Program-made: the position numbers and the translations under genes | NCBI RefSeq assembly: GCF_040412425.1 | Contig: NC_089766.1 | Span: 51,457,297 to 51,521,296 of the forward strand | Length of the DNA: 64,000 nt | Source: Macrobrachium rosenbergii | Taxonomy: Eukaryota > Arthropoda > Malacostraca > Decapoda > Palaemonidae | Reading direction: 5' to 3' | Shown: piece after piece, positions 11,667-24,410 of the stretch | Layout: each line of letters begins with the position of its first letter | How positions within the stretch are numbered: the stretch's first letter is position 1 | Notes under the pieces: generated by a model | Seen by the model: the letters and a program-made list of their open reading frames with translations, nothing else | Database searches by the model: none | What the model was told of the DNA's origin: nothing

Positions 11667-13056
11667 AGCAACTGGCTGAGGAAGCTGTAGGCCCGGGAAG
11701 TGGCCTCTTTGCTGAAATGCACACAAACATATCATGTCAGATGAAGGGCTTTCTACTGATGAGTCTTCCTTTTTCATCCCCAGTCATAAAGTGCACTTAT
11801 ATCACTTTCAGCATCTCTGTATTCTTGGTGATACATTGGGTTATTAACATCGTCCTCCCACAACCCTTAACCTGAAGACAGTCAGAATCATGAAGAGACA
11901 TGAAGGGCTGGCAAGATCCAGGATTAGGAGTATCACCTGCTCACGTTACTTTCTAAAGATAACTAACGTTAGGAGATAGACTGGACTAGGGTGATGACAA
12001 GTTTAGCAATAGTACCTTCCTTAGTGAAATCTGGACAATTTATCAGTCTCCAACTCAGGAGCTAAGGGCTGACATGTTGCCAACTAGTTACTTATGGCCC
12101 CATTCAATCCTGAATTATTTCCTCGTATGAAGTCCACTGGAGGCACCCACAGAGTTAATATTGGACCTCATTTGACATCGGCTGGACTTGAAGGTTTAAT
12201 AAACAGTGATGTTAGAGTTTTCCTTGAAGCATTTTTCCCAAGGTTTCCATGAAACCAAGTAAAACGAAGGCTTAGTAGTCATCATAGATTATGTAGAAAG
12301 CAAGCCGTAGTTATATGAGGATTCACAATAGCGAAGTTTTATGCTTGTTTTAGATCAAAAGACTCTTGATTTTATTAAACTGTGATTCAGTTGAAAGCTA
12401 ATAGTTCTGAGTAAATAGCCACACAGTATTTGCAGATATGCATAGGTCTAGTTGTCCAGTTTGCCTCAAAGTTATACACGACTGTTATATATTTGGTAAA
12501 TGTTTACTTAGCCTCCCATAACTATACCACATAGGGTCTGAGCAAATTTTATTCCCTTAGCCCAATTCAGGTCATATATGACATTTGTAACTCAAAAGGT
12601 TGGGTGATTTATGTTAATCAAAGAAATAGCCTAATGGTTAGATGATCAGAAAAATGAAATTTTGTTCTCTTAGGCTGCACCCAATTATCCAAAGTATTTG
12701 GATAACAGGCACTTTACTTCACTTAGACACAATAGGTGTCTTCCAAAAAACTTATAACCTAAAATAGCTTTATGACGGTGCTAAAAAGTTGTATAGTGCG
12801 TAGTCTGTTACTAGGAGAAGGAACTCAGCCTGAAAATGGGTAGATTAATGGCCCTCACCTCCACAGCTTTTCCTGAAAAGATGCAAGCCTGCAGTCAAAG
12901 TAAGGAACAAGCTAGCAAATTTGGCCAGCTGGAGAAGGAATTTTTCTTGTAGCCAGGAATTGACATATAAGGCCTATTACATTTAGCCCTATTTTATGTA
13001 AGTTCCTGAGTTCAGAATACAAATACTACAGTTTTGCCACATCCATGTTAATTTTG
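11667..13056. other. No gene seen; probable old LINE debris
   Basis: No intact frame. The first 250 bases are probably a frameshifted continuation of the RT fragment. The rest has no recognisable motif. Confidence 0.35.
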
Positions 13057-13500
13057 CTCTCTGGTATCCAGCCTCTTTCTGTTTACCACCATGTCATAAA
13101 AGTTTTTGAGGTGGTCAAGAAGGTTAGTTACAGATTGCCTTGTATAGAGTACAGTAGTCCTTGTACAGAGTAGTCGCTGACCTGCCCACGTCAAGAAAAC
13201 TGGTAGCACTGACAGTTGTAACTTATCTTTGGCAATTTTCTCTTCAAGAATGTTATGATTGGTTAAATCTCCTGGGAACCTGGCGGGATCGCAATATCCA
13301 ATTTGCAGAACATTTTCATATTTCTGAGGACTGCAGTCTTCATTCCATTCAGTTTCCAGGCAGTGCACAATAACTCAAGTTCTTCTGTCTGAGTATTATG
13401 TAGATTTTGTTCAGCCTTGCTTAATGTGTCTCTGGCGGCAGTCATTGTAGTTCTTTTGTAGTGATTTGTATGCGGTCAGGGTATAACCTGGTAATTTGTA
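13057..13500 (-). pseudogene. Unidentified frameshifted protein-like frame
   Basis: Two minus-strand frames join with a shift near 13265. The first (13445-13263) includes MTAARDTLSKAEQNLHNTQ and a charged, helix-rich stretch. The second (13368-13048) includes NHNILEEKIAKDKLQLSVL and LLDHLKNFYDMVVNRKRLD. The composition looks protein-like and coiled-coil-prone, but I recognise no family and see no splice sites that join the pieces. It could be a decayed transposon gag-like ORF or chance. Confidence 0.25.
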
Positions 13501-13705
13501 ACTTAACAGTCCGTGCATTGCCTTGGTTAATTTGTTAATTGAACTCCATGCATTACTGTGGTTAATTTGTTAATTAACAGTTTATGCATTACCGTAGTTA
13601 ATTTGTTAAATAACACTTCATGCATTACCCTGGTTAATTTATTCTTAACAGTCCGTTCATTACCGTAGTTAATTTGTTTTTTAACGGTCCGTGAATTGGT
13701 GTATT
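13500..13705. repeat. 36-bp minisatellite, about 6 copies
   Basis: The unit is about TTAACAGTCCGTGCATTACC + GTGGTTAATTTGTTAA; spacing between GCATT positions is 35-36 bases. Confidence 0.85.
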
Positions 13706-13762
13706 ATAGTAATTTTAGGCAATATTTGTCCATAATTGAGATTCTGTAAATAGGAATTATTT

Positions 13763-14074
13763 CCCGTAGGGGGTTAGTGCCGTCAGTGCACCTCACGTGG
13801 TGCACTGTAGGCATTACTTAAGGGTCTTTGCAGCGTCCCTCCGGCGCCTAGCTGCAACCTCTCTCATTTCTTTAACTTTCCCTCCGTTCATATTCTCTTT
13901 TTTTCCATCTGACTTTCCACCCTCTCCTAACACTTTTGTCATAGTGCAACTGCGAGGTTTTCCTCCTGTTACACCTTTCAAACCTTTTTTACTGTCAATT
14001 TCCGTTTCAGCGCTGAATGACCTCATAGGTCCCAGCGCATGGCCTTTGGACTAAATTCTGTACTCTATTATTCC
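13763..14074 (+). repeat. Family A SINE-like repeat, copy A3
   Basis: Full-length copy: CCCGTAGGGGGTTAGTGCCG head, GTGCACC...GGTGCAC pair, GCGAGGTTTTCCTCCTGTTA, and the GCGCTGAATGACCTCATAGG core; ends AAATTCTGTACTCTATTATTCC. Confidence 0.85.
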
Positions 14075-14461
14075 TGAAATGTATGTTATCATTGTATATA
14101 GCTAATGTGTTACATTACATTATGCATTTTAATCAGAAGCACAAAGTTGTATTCGAGTCTTTATGCAATTTGTTCATTAATATTTTACATTCAGTTCAAC
14201 TTTTAATGTTTAGGTAAAATTACTAACTTTGCTTAGAGTTATAATATGTATATTGTTATTCCTCTCCTTTTATTTCACATTCTTTTTGGCTGTTGTTCCA
14301 AATTATCGAAATGTTCCTCGTTGTCGAACTTCTCAGTTCCAGAGATCTCGTATTCCTCACACCGAGGAAAATGTAGTACAGTACTACCCTGAAACAGTCC
14401 TGTGTGTACTTTTAATGTTTTATTTACGTTTTTATCTATTCACTTATTAATTTGTAAATTT

Positions 14462-14590
14462 ATATTTTTTCAGATAGCTGATTTCTTCTTTCTGTATTTA
14501 CTGTTATCTTCCATAATTCCTTTCAAGTGAATTTCAAGCCAACGGCCCCTGTAGGCCTGTTGCAATAGGAATAAGGTTCTTCATCTTCTG

Positions 14591-14627
<37 letters not shown>
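14462..14627 (+). repeat. Family D LINE/SINE 3' end, copy D2
   Basis: Diverged copy: TTTCTTCTTTCTGTATTTAC, then GTGAATTTCAAGCCAACGGC, GGTTCTTCATCTTCTG, then (AAT)n at 14593-14627. Confidence 0.6.
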
Positions 14628-14628
<1 letters not shown>

Positions 14629-14927
14629 CAATTTATCTGCCATATATTTGTACGAGTTAATTAGGTTGAATTATTAGCAGTGGCTACCTACAAAGTAAGA
14701 TTTAATTTATGAACAGGTTTAGGATAACCTTTGTTCATGTACAATTAGACCAGTACGCTAATCAGCTTGTCTTAATTACCGGGTATTAAGAATATATTAA
14801 GAATAACATTATTTACATTCATACCCCACTTGAAATATGGCATAGGGATGAATGTTTCTCCAAAAGGTGGTGTTGATTGTTTTTCTAATGTATAATCTTG
14901 AGATTTTCAAGTGTGTTAAGTATAAAT

Positions 14928-15049
<122 letters not shown>

Positions 15050-15169
15050 AAGTTCATATATTTGTAAAGTGAACATTTTTAAGGAGTTTATGTAAAGGAA
15101 CATAAAAAAAACTGAGTTTAAGTTTACCAAATTAAGCACTACTTTTAAGTAGAATCAGTTCAATAACTG

Positions 15170-15172
<3 letters not shown>

Positions 15173-15230
<58 letters not shown>
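15173..15230. repeat. (CT)n microsatellite
   Basis: About 29 CT repeats; may be the expanded tail of the adjacent minus-strand SINE. Confidence 0.95.
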
Positions 15231-15234
<4 letters not shown>

Positions 15235-15239
15235 TATAT

Positions 15240-15450
15240 ACATACGTGTGTATTTCAAAGGGCGTTAGTCTTTTGGTCCTTGCCAAATATTTTTGGACAG
15301 GGTTGCTCGACCAGCGGCCTCTTCTCCACTGGCCATATCCTCCTTGGATTGCTGACAACTGGGGACTTATTTCGCTGCTAAGGTCACCTGAAAACCAGGT
15401 TAAAAATCGAATCCGGTACCCGTCGTTGGTAAGGTGAATGCCTAACCACT

Positions 15451-15455
<5 letters not shown>
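15240..15455 (-). mobile_element. tRNA-derived SINE candidate
   Basis: The minus strand starts CCAGTGGTTAGGCATTCACC, where TGGTTAGGCA is a box A-like sequence (15440-15448), followed about 25 bases later by GGATTCGATTT (15404-15414), close to the pol III box B GGTTCGANTCC. The spacing fits a tRNA-type promoter. About 150 bases of tRNA-unrelated sequence follow, then the (GA)n/(TA)n microsatellite where a SINE tail is expected. Only one clear copy was found. Confidence 0.55.
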
Positions 15456-15520
<65 letters not shown>

Positions 15521-15687
15521 TTGTGTATATATATTTATATATGTATATTATATATTTATATTTATATATTTATATGTACATATATTTAATATATAATATA
15601 TATAAATATATAAAGTAAATATATTTATATATATGCACATATACATTATATATTATATACACACATGTATGTATGTACATATTTATT

Positions 15688-15746
<59 letters not shown>
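15453..15746. repeat. Compound AT-rich microsatellite block
   Basis: (TA)n at 15453-15518 and 15690-15746 with imperfect TATA-rich sequence between. Confidence 0.9.
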
Positions 15747-15748
<2 letters not shown>

Positions 15749-16005
15749 TATTGTGTATTTATTGATGACTTCTTGCATAGATCCTTGTGGAAAGGTTTTC
15801 TCTTGTCGGACGTAATTGTTACCTTACATTTTTAATCTGCGGACAGACAGCATCCCCAAATATCCCACTTGTGAACACATGTGCCCCACCCCTGGAGAGC
15901 AGTGTGGTCGAAATGTTGGAAAAGCTAAGAAAGCCGAGATACATGTCTGTTCTGGCGTTGTAAACATGCAGAGTGCATGTTTATATCTCGCCTCCCTGCT
16001 ATGGG

Positions 16006-16011
<6 letters not shown>

Positions 16012-16061
<50 letters not shown>
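16012..16061. repeat. (CT)n microsatellite
   Basis: About 25 CT repeats; a second short (CT)n at 16110-16127 and a (GT)n-rich piece at 16138-16162 lie nearby. Confidence 0.95.
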
Positions 16062-16065
<4 letters not shown>

Positions 16066-16199
16066 GGAACATCAGCATCCTGGATCACTGACCTTCAAAA
16101 GCGCACAGCTTCTCTCTCTCTCTCTCGCATCGTTTTGTATGTATGTGTGTGCGTGTGTCCGTGTGCACTTCCACGCATGCGTGTTGATGCTCATCGTTA

Positions 16200-17136
16200 G
16201 TACATGCCCCGGTGAGGGAGGCGTTTGCGGGACCTACCGAGGTTCCCATATATATCAACATATTTCTTCGGCCCGCAGATTGTATAAATATGCATAAATT
16301 CATTTGCATACGTGATTTACCTGAGCCTGTCTGGCTTTCTGTAAAAAGTTACGTGTTCGTCTTTTCTTGAGGTTTTGTGGACCTTCTCCGGTGGAGAAAT
16401 GCTATTCAATGAAGTTAAAATCCATTTTTTTATGTTTTGAATTTTGTGGTTACGTAGGTGACAATTTTTTGGCATATTAAGAGAAATTTTTGTTTATTTT
16501 GTTAATATATATATACACCCGCTCTTTCTTTTTATATTCATTCCATATACTCAGCTGAACTCCTTTCTATTTTTTGTAATTCTGTGAAAAAGAAATTGAA
16601 AAGAAATATATGATGTGTCATGCAAAAGAACAGTATTGCATTGGAAGAATTCTGTACCATTGTTTTCAGTCCTGTGGAGAATCTGTTGAAGGTAAAGGTG
16701 ATTTTGCTAGTAAAGATATATGTGTCTCTTTGTTAATCACGGAGAAATCTTTGCGAGGTAGACTTAACAAAAAGCACTACTAGTCCAGCCTAAGGTGTGT
16801 TGAAGAATTGTACCCATAAGGTAAAGACATCCTTGAGTTTTGAAGAGAAGAAAATGGGAAGGGCAAAAGTGAACACTGAGAAACAGTACAGGAGGTGGGA
16901 CTGTGTCAACTACAACAGCAGTAGACGAACCTGATGAGAAAAATCAGATTAAAGAGAAGTGGAAGTTTTAGCATTACACTAGAATAAGGAGAAATGGAAG
17001 TACTAGTTTTTCTCGCGAACCCATGCACTGTACTTCAAGGAAAGAAGCTGTTGAATTGAATAGAAACAAAAGAAGTAACAACGACAAGAAAGCGCAGAAT
17101 TCTCACCAATAAATGCATACATGATTTTATATTGCA

Positions 17137-17140
<4 letters not shown>
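16200..17140. other. No gene seen
   Basis: Mixed AT-rich sequence, purine-rich on the plus strand from 16830 to 17100. No open frame over 80 codons and no repeat-family match. Confidence 0.4.

Positions 17141-17141
<1 letters not shown>

Positions 17142-17203
<62 letters not shown>
17142..17203. repeat. (CT)n microsatellite
   Basis: About 31 CT repeats. Confidence 0.95.
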
Positions 17204-17205
<2 letters not shown>

Positions 17206-17370
17206 ATATATTTAGTGATAAGAGATCTTTATTTGGAACATTACAGAATATCCAGTGTCTGATATCTTATGATTTATCTTTTACATAGTGTCTGCGGGAT
17301 AAATTACTAGGCAGTATGCATAATGGAGGAAGTTTATTGCTTTATGCACATTTACATGTAAAACTTAAAT

Positions 17371-17378
<8 letters not shown>

Positions 17379-17431
<53 letters not shown>

Positions 17432-17477
17432 GTATATGTAAATAAATTTCTGAGATTTCAGTATGCAGTAAAAAATA

Positions 17478-17550
<73 letters not shown>
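17379..17550. repeat. (AT)n microsatellite pair
   Basis: Two AT tracts at 17379-17428 and 17480-17550, separated by about 50 bases. Confidence 0.95.
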
Positions 17551-17552
<2 letters not shown>

Positions 17553-17869
17553 TTATATATATGCATCTAGATTGTTTGTGTGTATGTGTACAAACCAGTG
17601 ATTACAGGCAGTTGGATTGTAATAATTATATTGGTACCCCAGGAAATTGTTCCCTCAACAAAGGAATTTCAGCCATTTTCGAATCTGGATTGGAAGAGGG
17701 GGGGAGGGGGGGTTAAAATCTTGGAGGTGCTTTGTTCTGCTTCGCCTTTGTTCGGTCACCCGTTGGTCCTCCAGACCAAGGTCTAGACCAGACCGGTGTA
17801 GCCGCTGTTTCTCACGGCTAAGGATTTTTTTAAAAATTATTCTTCGGTGTATTTTGGGTAAATCTTAAT

Positions 17870-19004
17870 CTCTTTTTCTAAATTTAAAAGCATCTTTATT
17901 TTTCCTAGTTAAATGTGCTGATCAGTTTCCATTCTAAATCTAAAATTATCTTTATTTTTCTTAGTTGAATCTATTGTGGTGATCAGTTTCCTTTCTAAAT
18001 TTAAAATTATCTTTATTTTTCTTAGTTGAATGGATTGTGGTGATCAGTTTCCTTTCTAAATTTAAAATGATCTTTTTTTTTTTTTAGTTGAATGTAATGT
18101 GCTGATAAATTTCCTTTCTAAATTTAAAATGATCTTTATTTTCCTAGTTGAATGGATTGTGCTGATCAGTTTCCTTTGTAAATTTAAAATGATCTTTATT
18201 TTCCTAGTTGAATGGATTGTACATGATCAGTTTCACTTTCTAAACTTAAAATTAGTTTTTTTTTAGTTGAATGTAATGTCCTGATCAGACTTTCTAAATT
18301 TAAAATTATCTTTATTATCCTAGTTGAATGGATTGTGCTGATCAGTTTCCTTTGTAAATTTAAAATGATCTTTATTATCCTAGTTGAATGGATTGTTGAT
18401 CAGTTTCCTTTGTAAATTTAAAATTATATTTTTTTCCCTAGTTAAATTTATTATGCTGATCATTTTCCTTTCTAAATTTAAAATGATCTTTATTTTCCTA
18501 GTTAAATGTATTATGTTGATCAATTTCCTTTCTAAATTTAAAATTATCTTTATTTTCCTAGTTGAATGGATTGTGCTGATCAATTTCCTTTCTAAATTTA
18601 AAATTATCTTTTTTTTTTAGTTGAATGTAATGTGCTGATCAGTTTCCTTTCTAAATTTAAAATTATCTTTTTTTTTTAGTTGAATGTAATGTGCTGATCA
18701 GTTTCCTTTCTAAATTTAAAATGATCTTTATTTTCCTAGTTGAATGTATTATGCTGATCAGTTTCCTTTCTAAATTTAAAATGATCTTTATTTTTCTTAG
18801 TTGAATGGATTGTGCTGATCAGTTTCCTTTCTAAATTTAAAATGATCTTTATTTTCCTAGTTGAATGTATTATGCTGATCAGTTTCCTTTCTAAATTTGA
18901 AATGATCTTTATTTTTTCTAGTTGAATGGATTGTGCTGATCAATTTCCTTTCTAAATTTAAAATGGTCTTTATTTTCCTAGTTGAATGGATTTTGCTGAT
19001 TAGT
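17870..19004. repeat. 60-bp minisatellite, about 19 copies
   Basis: The unit is about TTTCCTTTCTAAATTTAAAA + TGATCTTTATTTTCCTAGTT + GAATGGATTGTGCTGATCAG. Nearly every unit keeps a palindromic TGATCA near its end. Units differ by A/T-tract length and by GGATTGTG versus GTAATGTG versus GTATTATG variants. The open frames here are in-phase translations of the array. Confidence 0.95.
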
Positions 19005-19203
19005 TTGAAGTCCACGTTATATTTGTTTATAATTTTAAATGCGCGTCACATCTACAATTGACTCGCTTTGTGTTACGTATTACAAATTAATGGTATTGTT
19101 ATCTGCAAATATACGTACATGCTCATCCACACTCATCAACTCACAGTTTTCTTGAAGCCCCCTTTGTCCACAGACGCTGTTTGATAGTCTTCTCATTGTT
19201 ATC

Positions 19204-19545
19204 ACTTTTTTCTGTCCGCCCTCAGATTTTAAAACTACTGAGGCTAGAGGGCTGCAAATTGGTATGTTGAAATCCACCCTCCAGTTATCAAACATACCAA
19301 ATTGCAGCTCTCTAGCCTCAACAGTTTGTATTTTATTTAATGTTAAAGTTAGCCATAATCGTGCGTCTGGCAACGACATAGGTCAGGCCACCACCGGGCC
19401 GTGGTTAAAGATTTATGGGCCGCTGCTTATACAGCATTATACCGAGACCACCGAAAGATAGATCTTTTTCGGTGGCCTTGATTATACGCTGTACAGGAAA
19501 CTCGACTGCGCTGAAGAACACCTCGGCGCATTTTTTACTTGTTTT
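19204..19545 (+). mobile_element. Family B HINE-like element, copy B4 (5' truncated)
   Basis: Begins within the CTGTCCGCCCTCAGATTTTA block, so the 5' sub-terminal repeat is missing. Keeps the central palindrome, the long-subfamily hairpin (CACCGAAAGATAGATC / inverse), TGTACAGGAAACTCG and the T-rich end TTTTTTACTTGTTTT. Confidence 0.85.
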
Positions 19546-19671
19546 AATTACATTTGATTTTATTCCTGCTGTTTTCTCTTTTCTTCATAAGTGTGAACTG
19601 TGCAGCCACTGCAGTATCTGAATGGTAACTCAACATCTTATTTCTCTCAAGCATACTCATGTACACACTCA

Positions 19672-19850
<179 letters not shown>

Positions 19851-20022
19851 TTACCTGGTATGTATACAAATGGAAAGGAGAGTGTGTTGTACACGCACGT
19901 ACATACATACTGTACATAATATACTTATAAAATATATATATATAGATATATATTTATATTTATACGTAATGTACATATGTGTAACACACGCTCTTTTCCA
20001 TTTGTGTACATAACCAGGTAAA
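19851..20022. mobile_element. Inverted-repeat element M6 around an AT-rich centre
   Basis: TTACCTGGTATGTATACAAA and TGGAAAGGAGAGTGTGTT at the left are repeated inversely at the right (ACACACGCTCTTTTCCATTT, GTGTACATAACCAGGTAA). The arms are about 55 bases with a few mismatches and small indels; the middle is TATA-rich. It could be a small MITE or a foldback formed at the AT tract. Confidence 0.6.
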
Positions 20023-20543
20023 AACAAAACATGGAACGTTTTCTTTTTCATTGTCAAGAGAGGAAGAGAGATGGTGTTCACTTCATCGGCCCATAGGCCG
20101 TTCTCCCTTGACGTGAAAAGAACTCTCTTAACACACAATTCTTCAAAACGCAGGAACTGGCAAATCACGGAAAGCCTTTGCAATTCAGGCCATGAAAGAT
20201 GGCCCACCTGAGTGATTCGGCCTTATAAATGGAAAGGTGCGGTGTGCCTGAAGGCATGACATTAGAGCCCATTCTGTTTGATACTACGGTTAATTGAAAA
20301 TGTTTCGGTTGTTGGCAGTTGATTAGAATCTGTGATTTTCCCTTTTCTTTTCGTTCACTTTCCTTCATATTTTCCCACGTAGCGGTGACGAAAATATATG
20401 AGAGGTTAAACGAATACTATGAACATGGTGTATTCCTTTCACCTCCATGAATTTGAATGTAATGGATATTTGATTGTGGCTTTATTTTTACTGCTCTGTG
20501 TTTTCACTTTCAGTAGTGTGTGAGTTGTCGAAGAACATTCACC

Positions 20544-20545
<2 letters not shown>

Positions 20546-20600
<55 letters not shown>
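20546..20600. repeat. (ATT)n microsatellite
   Basis: About 18 ATT units. The flanking sequence on the side where a LINE 3' end would lie does not match family D. Confidence 0.95.
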
Positions 20601-20601
<1 letters not shown>

Positions 20602-20889
20602 TCAGAAAAGGTCACTAACTAATGTAAAAATGAAAAAGTCAATGCTCGTTCATGCAAGCAAATGTGATCAGTAGTGTCCAGATACATAAACACACAGGAT
20701 TTATGATAATTCAGAAAACCAAAAGCCAAGACTACCATTATCGATAATACTGCCAGGAAGACTGGTCCACAGCTTTGTAGTAGAGGGAATGAAAGGACTC
20801 GGGCACTGCGGACTGTGCCATTGTGGCTCTAAAGGCATTCGTGGAAGCTACCTATTAAATATGATATGAAGGTCGTGAAAAATAGCCAA

Positions 20890-20997
20890 GGAAGATATTC
20901 CCTGTGTTTAAAGGTCGCAAAAAGGCAGCAAAGGTCAAGGACAGGTCAGTGCCTAGAGACCAAGCATACGAAAACATAAGGTCAGTGCCCAACCCCC
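20890..20997 (+). repeat. Family F repeat, copy 1 (coding-like)
   Basis: Reads FKGRKKAAKVKDRSVPRDQA followed by YENIRSVPNP in the plus frame. The minus strand at 57405-57515 reads FKRSKGRYRAVEARDRSVAR then DRTCTQMVSAQRP. The two are alignable as DNA and in the same frame (K-RDRSV-RD). No known domain recognised. Confidence 0.45.
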
Positions 20998-21090
20998 CCC
21001 CCCCGCCCTTTTTTTTCACTGGGTTGAGACCTGGGGGAGCCAAGCAATGGCTGATGATGTCTCACCAGGTAAGCCTATGCAACCCCTTCC

Positions 21091-21406
21091 TCGTAGGGGG
21101 GTTAGTGCCGTCAGTGCACCTCATGTGGTGCACTGTAGGCATTACTTAAGGGTCCTTGCAGCGTCCCTTCGGCCCTAGCTGCAACATCTTTCATTCCTTT
21201 TACTGTGCCTCCGTTCATATTCTCTTTCTTCCGTTTGACTTTCCACTCTCTCTCTGACAGTTGATTCATAACGGAACAACGAGGTTTTCCTCCTGTTATA
21301 CCTTTCAAACTTATTCAATTTTCGTTTCAGAGCTAAATGACCTCACAGGTCCCAGAGGTAGGCCTTTGGCCTAAATTCTATATTCTAGTCTGTTCTATTC
21401 TGTTCC
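21091..21406 (+). repeat. Family A SINE-like repeat, copy A4
   Basis: Full-length: CTCGTAGGGGGGTTAGTGCC head, GTGCACC/GGTGCAC pair, GAGGTTTTCCTCCTGTTATA, diverged 3' core, and a tail with repeated TTCTA/TTCTG. Confidence 0.85.
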
Positions 21407-22069
21407 TCTGCAACCCCTCCAAAACCCCAAATCACTGACTCACAGGAACAGGAAGTGAAAATCTGTTATTGTCTGAGTGACGGTACTGCTAAACTACCAT
21501 GTGAATCTCTTTATAAAAGGTAGATCCACGGCGCCACTGGCATCCGAACCGAAGAATAACAGTCCAGTAATGGCGAAATGTAAAAAGATAGTCCTGTTAT
21601 TAATAGTTTTACACACACACACACACAAATAATGTCAATTTTTTGGGCAAAATAGATTAAGTACTTCTAAGTGATACAGAAAAAAGGCTAAAGGTGTATG
21701 TAAAAGCAAGTATGGTCAAATATTCAATCTCCAAGTTGTCTCACCATTGCATATCTCATGGCTCGGAATACATTACAAATTCAGCTTGTCAATAAAGTTT
21801 GTTTTTCTGGAGTTCAACCTCATTATACTGTGTAAACCATTTCTCGATTCACTCCCGATGCATTTTAAAACAAGCCGCTACTGCATTTTGCATTAAGCGA
21901 AGCAAATGATGCCAAATTTGAATAACGTAATCTTGTGGTATGTTATGATCATGACTACAAATTGCATTTCTAATAAAAATGAAAATCAACGTCATTTCTA
22001 GTTCTTTATGAAGAGGAACATCTAATATGACTGATAAGAGGTGCCTTAGGGAGAGGGCAAGGTCTTACT

Positions 22070-22126
<57 letters not shown>

Positions 22127-22270
22127 AAAACCACCTTATTACTCACATAGCCCAAACACCTAGTTATGTTAATTTTACATGGTGCAAGTCCTACTAGGAA
22201 GGAGAGGAAACCGCCATTATAGCCTAGATGCAGCCTCGGTGACCATTGCACTTATGACGCAAGATCACTT
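21407..22270. other. No gene seen
   Basis: Contains short (CA)n tracts at 21612 and 22070 and a (GA)n at 22087-22124. Otherwise featureless to me. Confidence 0.4.
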
Positions 22271-22796
22271 GTTCATTCATACACTATAGTTGTCTAGACA
22301 TTCGGGTTTTGGACATTCATTCATGAAGTACAGTTAGATAGGCATTCTTCGTTTGGACATTCATTCATAAATTATAGATGTTTAGACATTTAAAATTTTA
22401 GACATACGTTAAAAAATATAGATGTATAGACAATGAAATTTTGGACATTGGTCTATAAAGTATAGATGTTTGGACACTGAAATTTTGGACATTCATTTAT
22501 AAAGTATAGATGTTTAGACATTGAAATTTTGGACATTCATTCGTAAAGTATAGATGTTTAGACATTGAAACTTTGGACATTCATTCATAAAGTATAGATA
22601 TTTAGACATTGAAATTTTGGACATTCATTCATAAGGTATATAGATATCGAGGCTTTCAACTTTCGGACATTCATTCATAAAGGATAAATGCCTAGACATT
22701 AAAATTATGGACATATATTCATAAAGGATAAATACCCAGACATTCAAATTTTGTATAATCATACGTAAAATATAGATGTCTAGACAAATTTTGGAC
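22271..22796. repeat. 44-bp minisatellite, about 12 copies
   Basis: The unit is about GACATTGAAATTTTGGACAT + TCATTCATAAAGTATAGATG + TTTA. Copies in the middle keep an exact 44-base spacing; the ends are more diverged. Confidence 0.9.
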
Positions 22797-23510
22797 TTTT
22801 TCGCAACTAGTGTGCATTTATGCATACGGTAAGGTTGTAACTGATTCTTGTAAACATACGGACGGCAAAAAGGAATGACAGAACAACAGCATCATCACAA
22901 ATAGTAAATCTGATGAGAATTTTCAGAGCTGGTCATCATGGTCTGAGAAATAAGAAATCCAGCAGTTAAAGGGTCGCCAGCCTTGTTGATGAGGTACAGA
23001 ACAAGAGTCAAACGAAGTCCTTTGGAACTGCCCAATTACAGGAACTGATATTAGTGAGGAGGAAGGAGTGACCAAGGAGAAGATTTGAGTAAAGTGGAGT
23101 ACATTGCCCTGATAATCCATGACGCAGTCATGTCTCTATTCAGGTTGTCCATTAAACCTGAAAGCAAGGAAATGGCGCCCAAGAATACTGTACAGGGCTA
23201 TAGTACAGAGGCTCTGGAACAGCCTGAGTGTCAAGTAGGCGTACAGGTTATCGTTAACCGACGGAACTTGAATAAATATCGCCCAGAATGGTACACCTAC
23301 GTAAAATAGATGTTTCTATCCACTGTGCACATGATAAAGATGAGAGAAGTGTAAAGCATCTGGAACTACACATTATTGGCATTTAGTTTTTTTATTCTTA
23401 TCTGCTCCTAGGTCTTTTAAAGCTTGTGTAGCCTCTCAAAATATTCATTTTAGGCAGAGAGAGAGCGGGAGAGAGATATCATGTACTTTATTCAGACATT
23501 TTCGTAAATT
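22797..23510. other. No gene seen
   Basis: Open frames on both strands at 22923-23309 are shorter than 80 codons and show no recognisable motif. A short impure (GA)n lies at 23456-23476. Confidence 0.35.
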
Positions 23511-23705
23511 GTCAATTTTTGGTCTGTCCGACGATACATTGTTAATATATTTTGATCAAAATAATGAAACAGAACGCATTTTACATTTATTGTAACTTGC
23601 ATATACATTCAATTTTTGGTCTGTCCGACGATACTTTGTTGATATATTTCTATCAAAATGGTGAAACAGGACGCATTTTGCATTTAATGTAATGTGCGTA
23701 TGTAC
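23511..23705. repeat. 97-bp tandem duplication
   Basis: TCAATTTTTGGTCTGTCCGA at 23512 recurs 97 bases later; the copies share ACGATAC, GAAACAG and ACGCATTTT in the same order. Confidence 0.85.
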
Positions 23706-23866
23706 TCACATGTACATTGTAGATCCGCGCATAAATGAATGTATGCATAAATTTTATGAAGGAATGTTAGAGAGAGCTGTGTGAAAGCAAACGAATTAAG
23801 CGAAGGTATAGAAGACTTACTTAGGGATAACGAATGGCCTTGGGAAATACCAACCAGAGAAAGCAG

Positions 23867-23870
<4 letters not shown>

Positions 23871-23931
<61 letters not shown>
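23871..23931. repeat. (CT)n microsatellite
   Basis: About 30 CT repeats. Confidence 0.95.
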
Positions 23932-23935
<4 letters not shown>

Positions 23936-24410
23936 CAGTATTCAATTTTGTGAGGTATACAAAATGATTTGAAAAGGAATGGTACTGACTCGGTCATTCA
24001 ATCAGTTGGTTTCATAACTAAATGTCTGACATTGATTTCTGAACACTGAATAAATGAGACATTGATTTTATAAACCATAACAGTCAGGAGAGACCGTAAT
24101 ATCTTCAGTATATCCTAAAGCACCCATCGCCGTAGACAGACACACAATATGCCGAGATTCAGCAAGATTTCGAGCCGAAATTCAGCGAGAGTTTGATTCA
24201 GTGAATTGGTAGGAAAGTTTGCGACAAGATTCCTGAAGGAATTAGCGTCTAGACTGTATAATCGTAAAATTGCCTTTGATATCCAACATTCCTCAGTCCT
24301 GTGGAAGGGGTCTCCCAACTAATGTCCTCACTGATTTGCGTCAAAGTCCGCTCGTCTGTCCTGGGAGTATTTTGTTGGGACGCAGGCACAGGTGTAAACA
24401 TCACCTTCCG

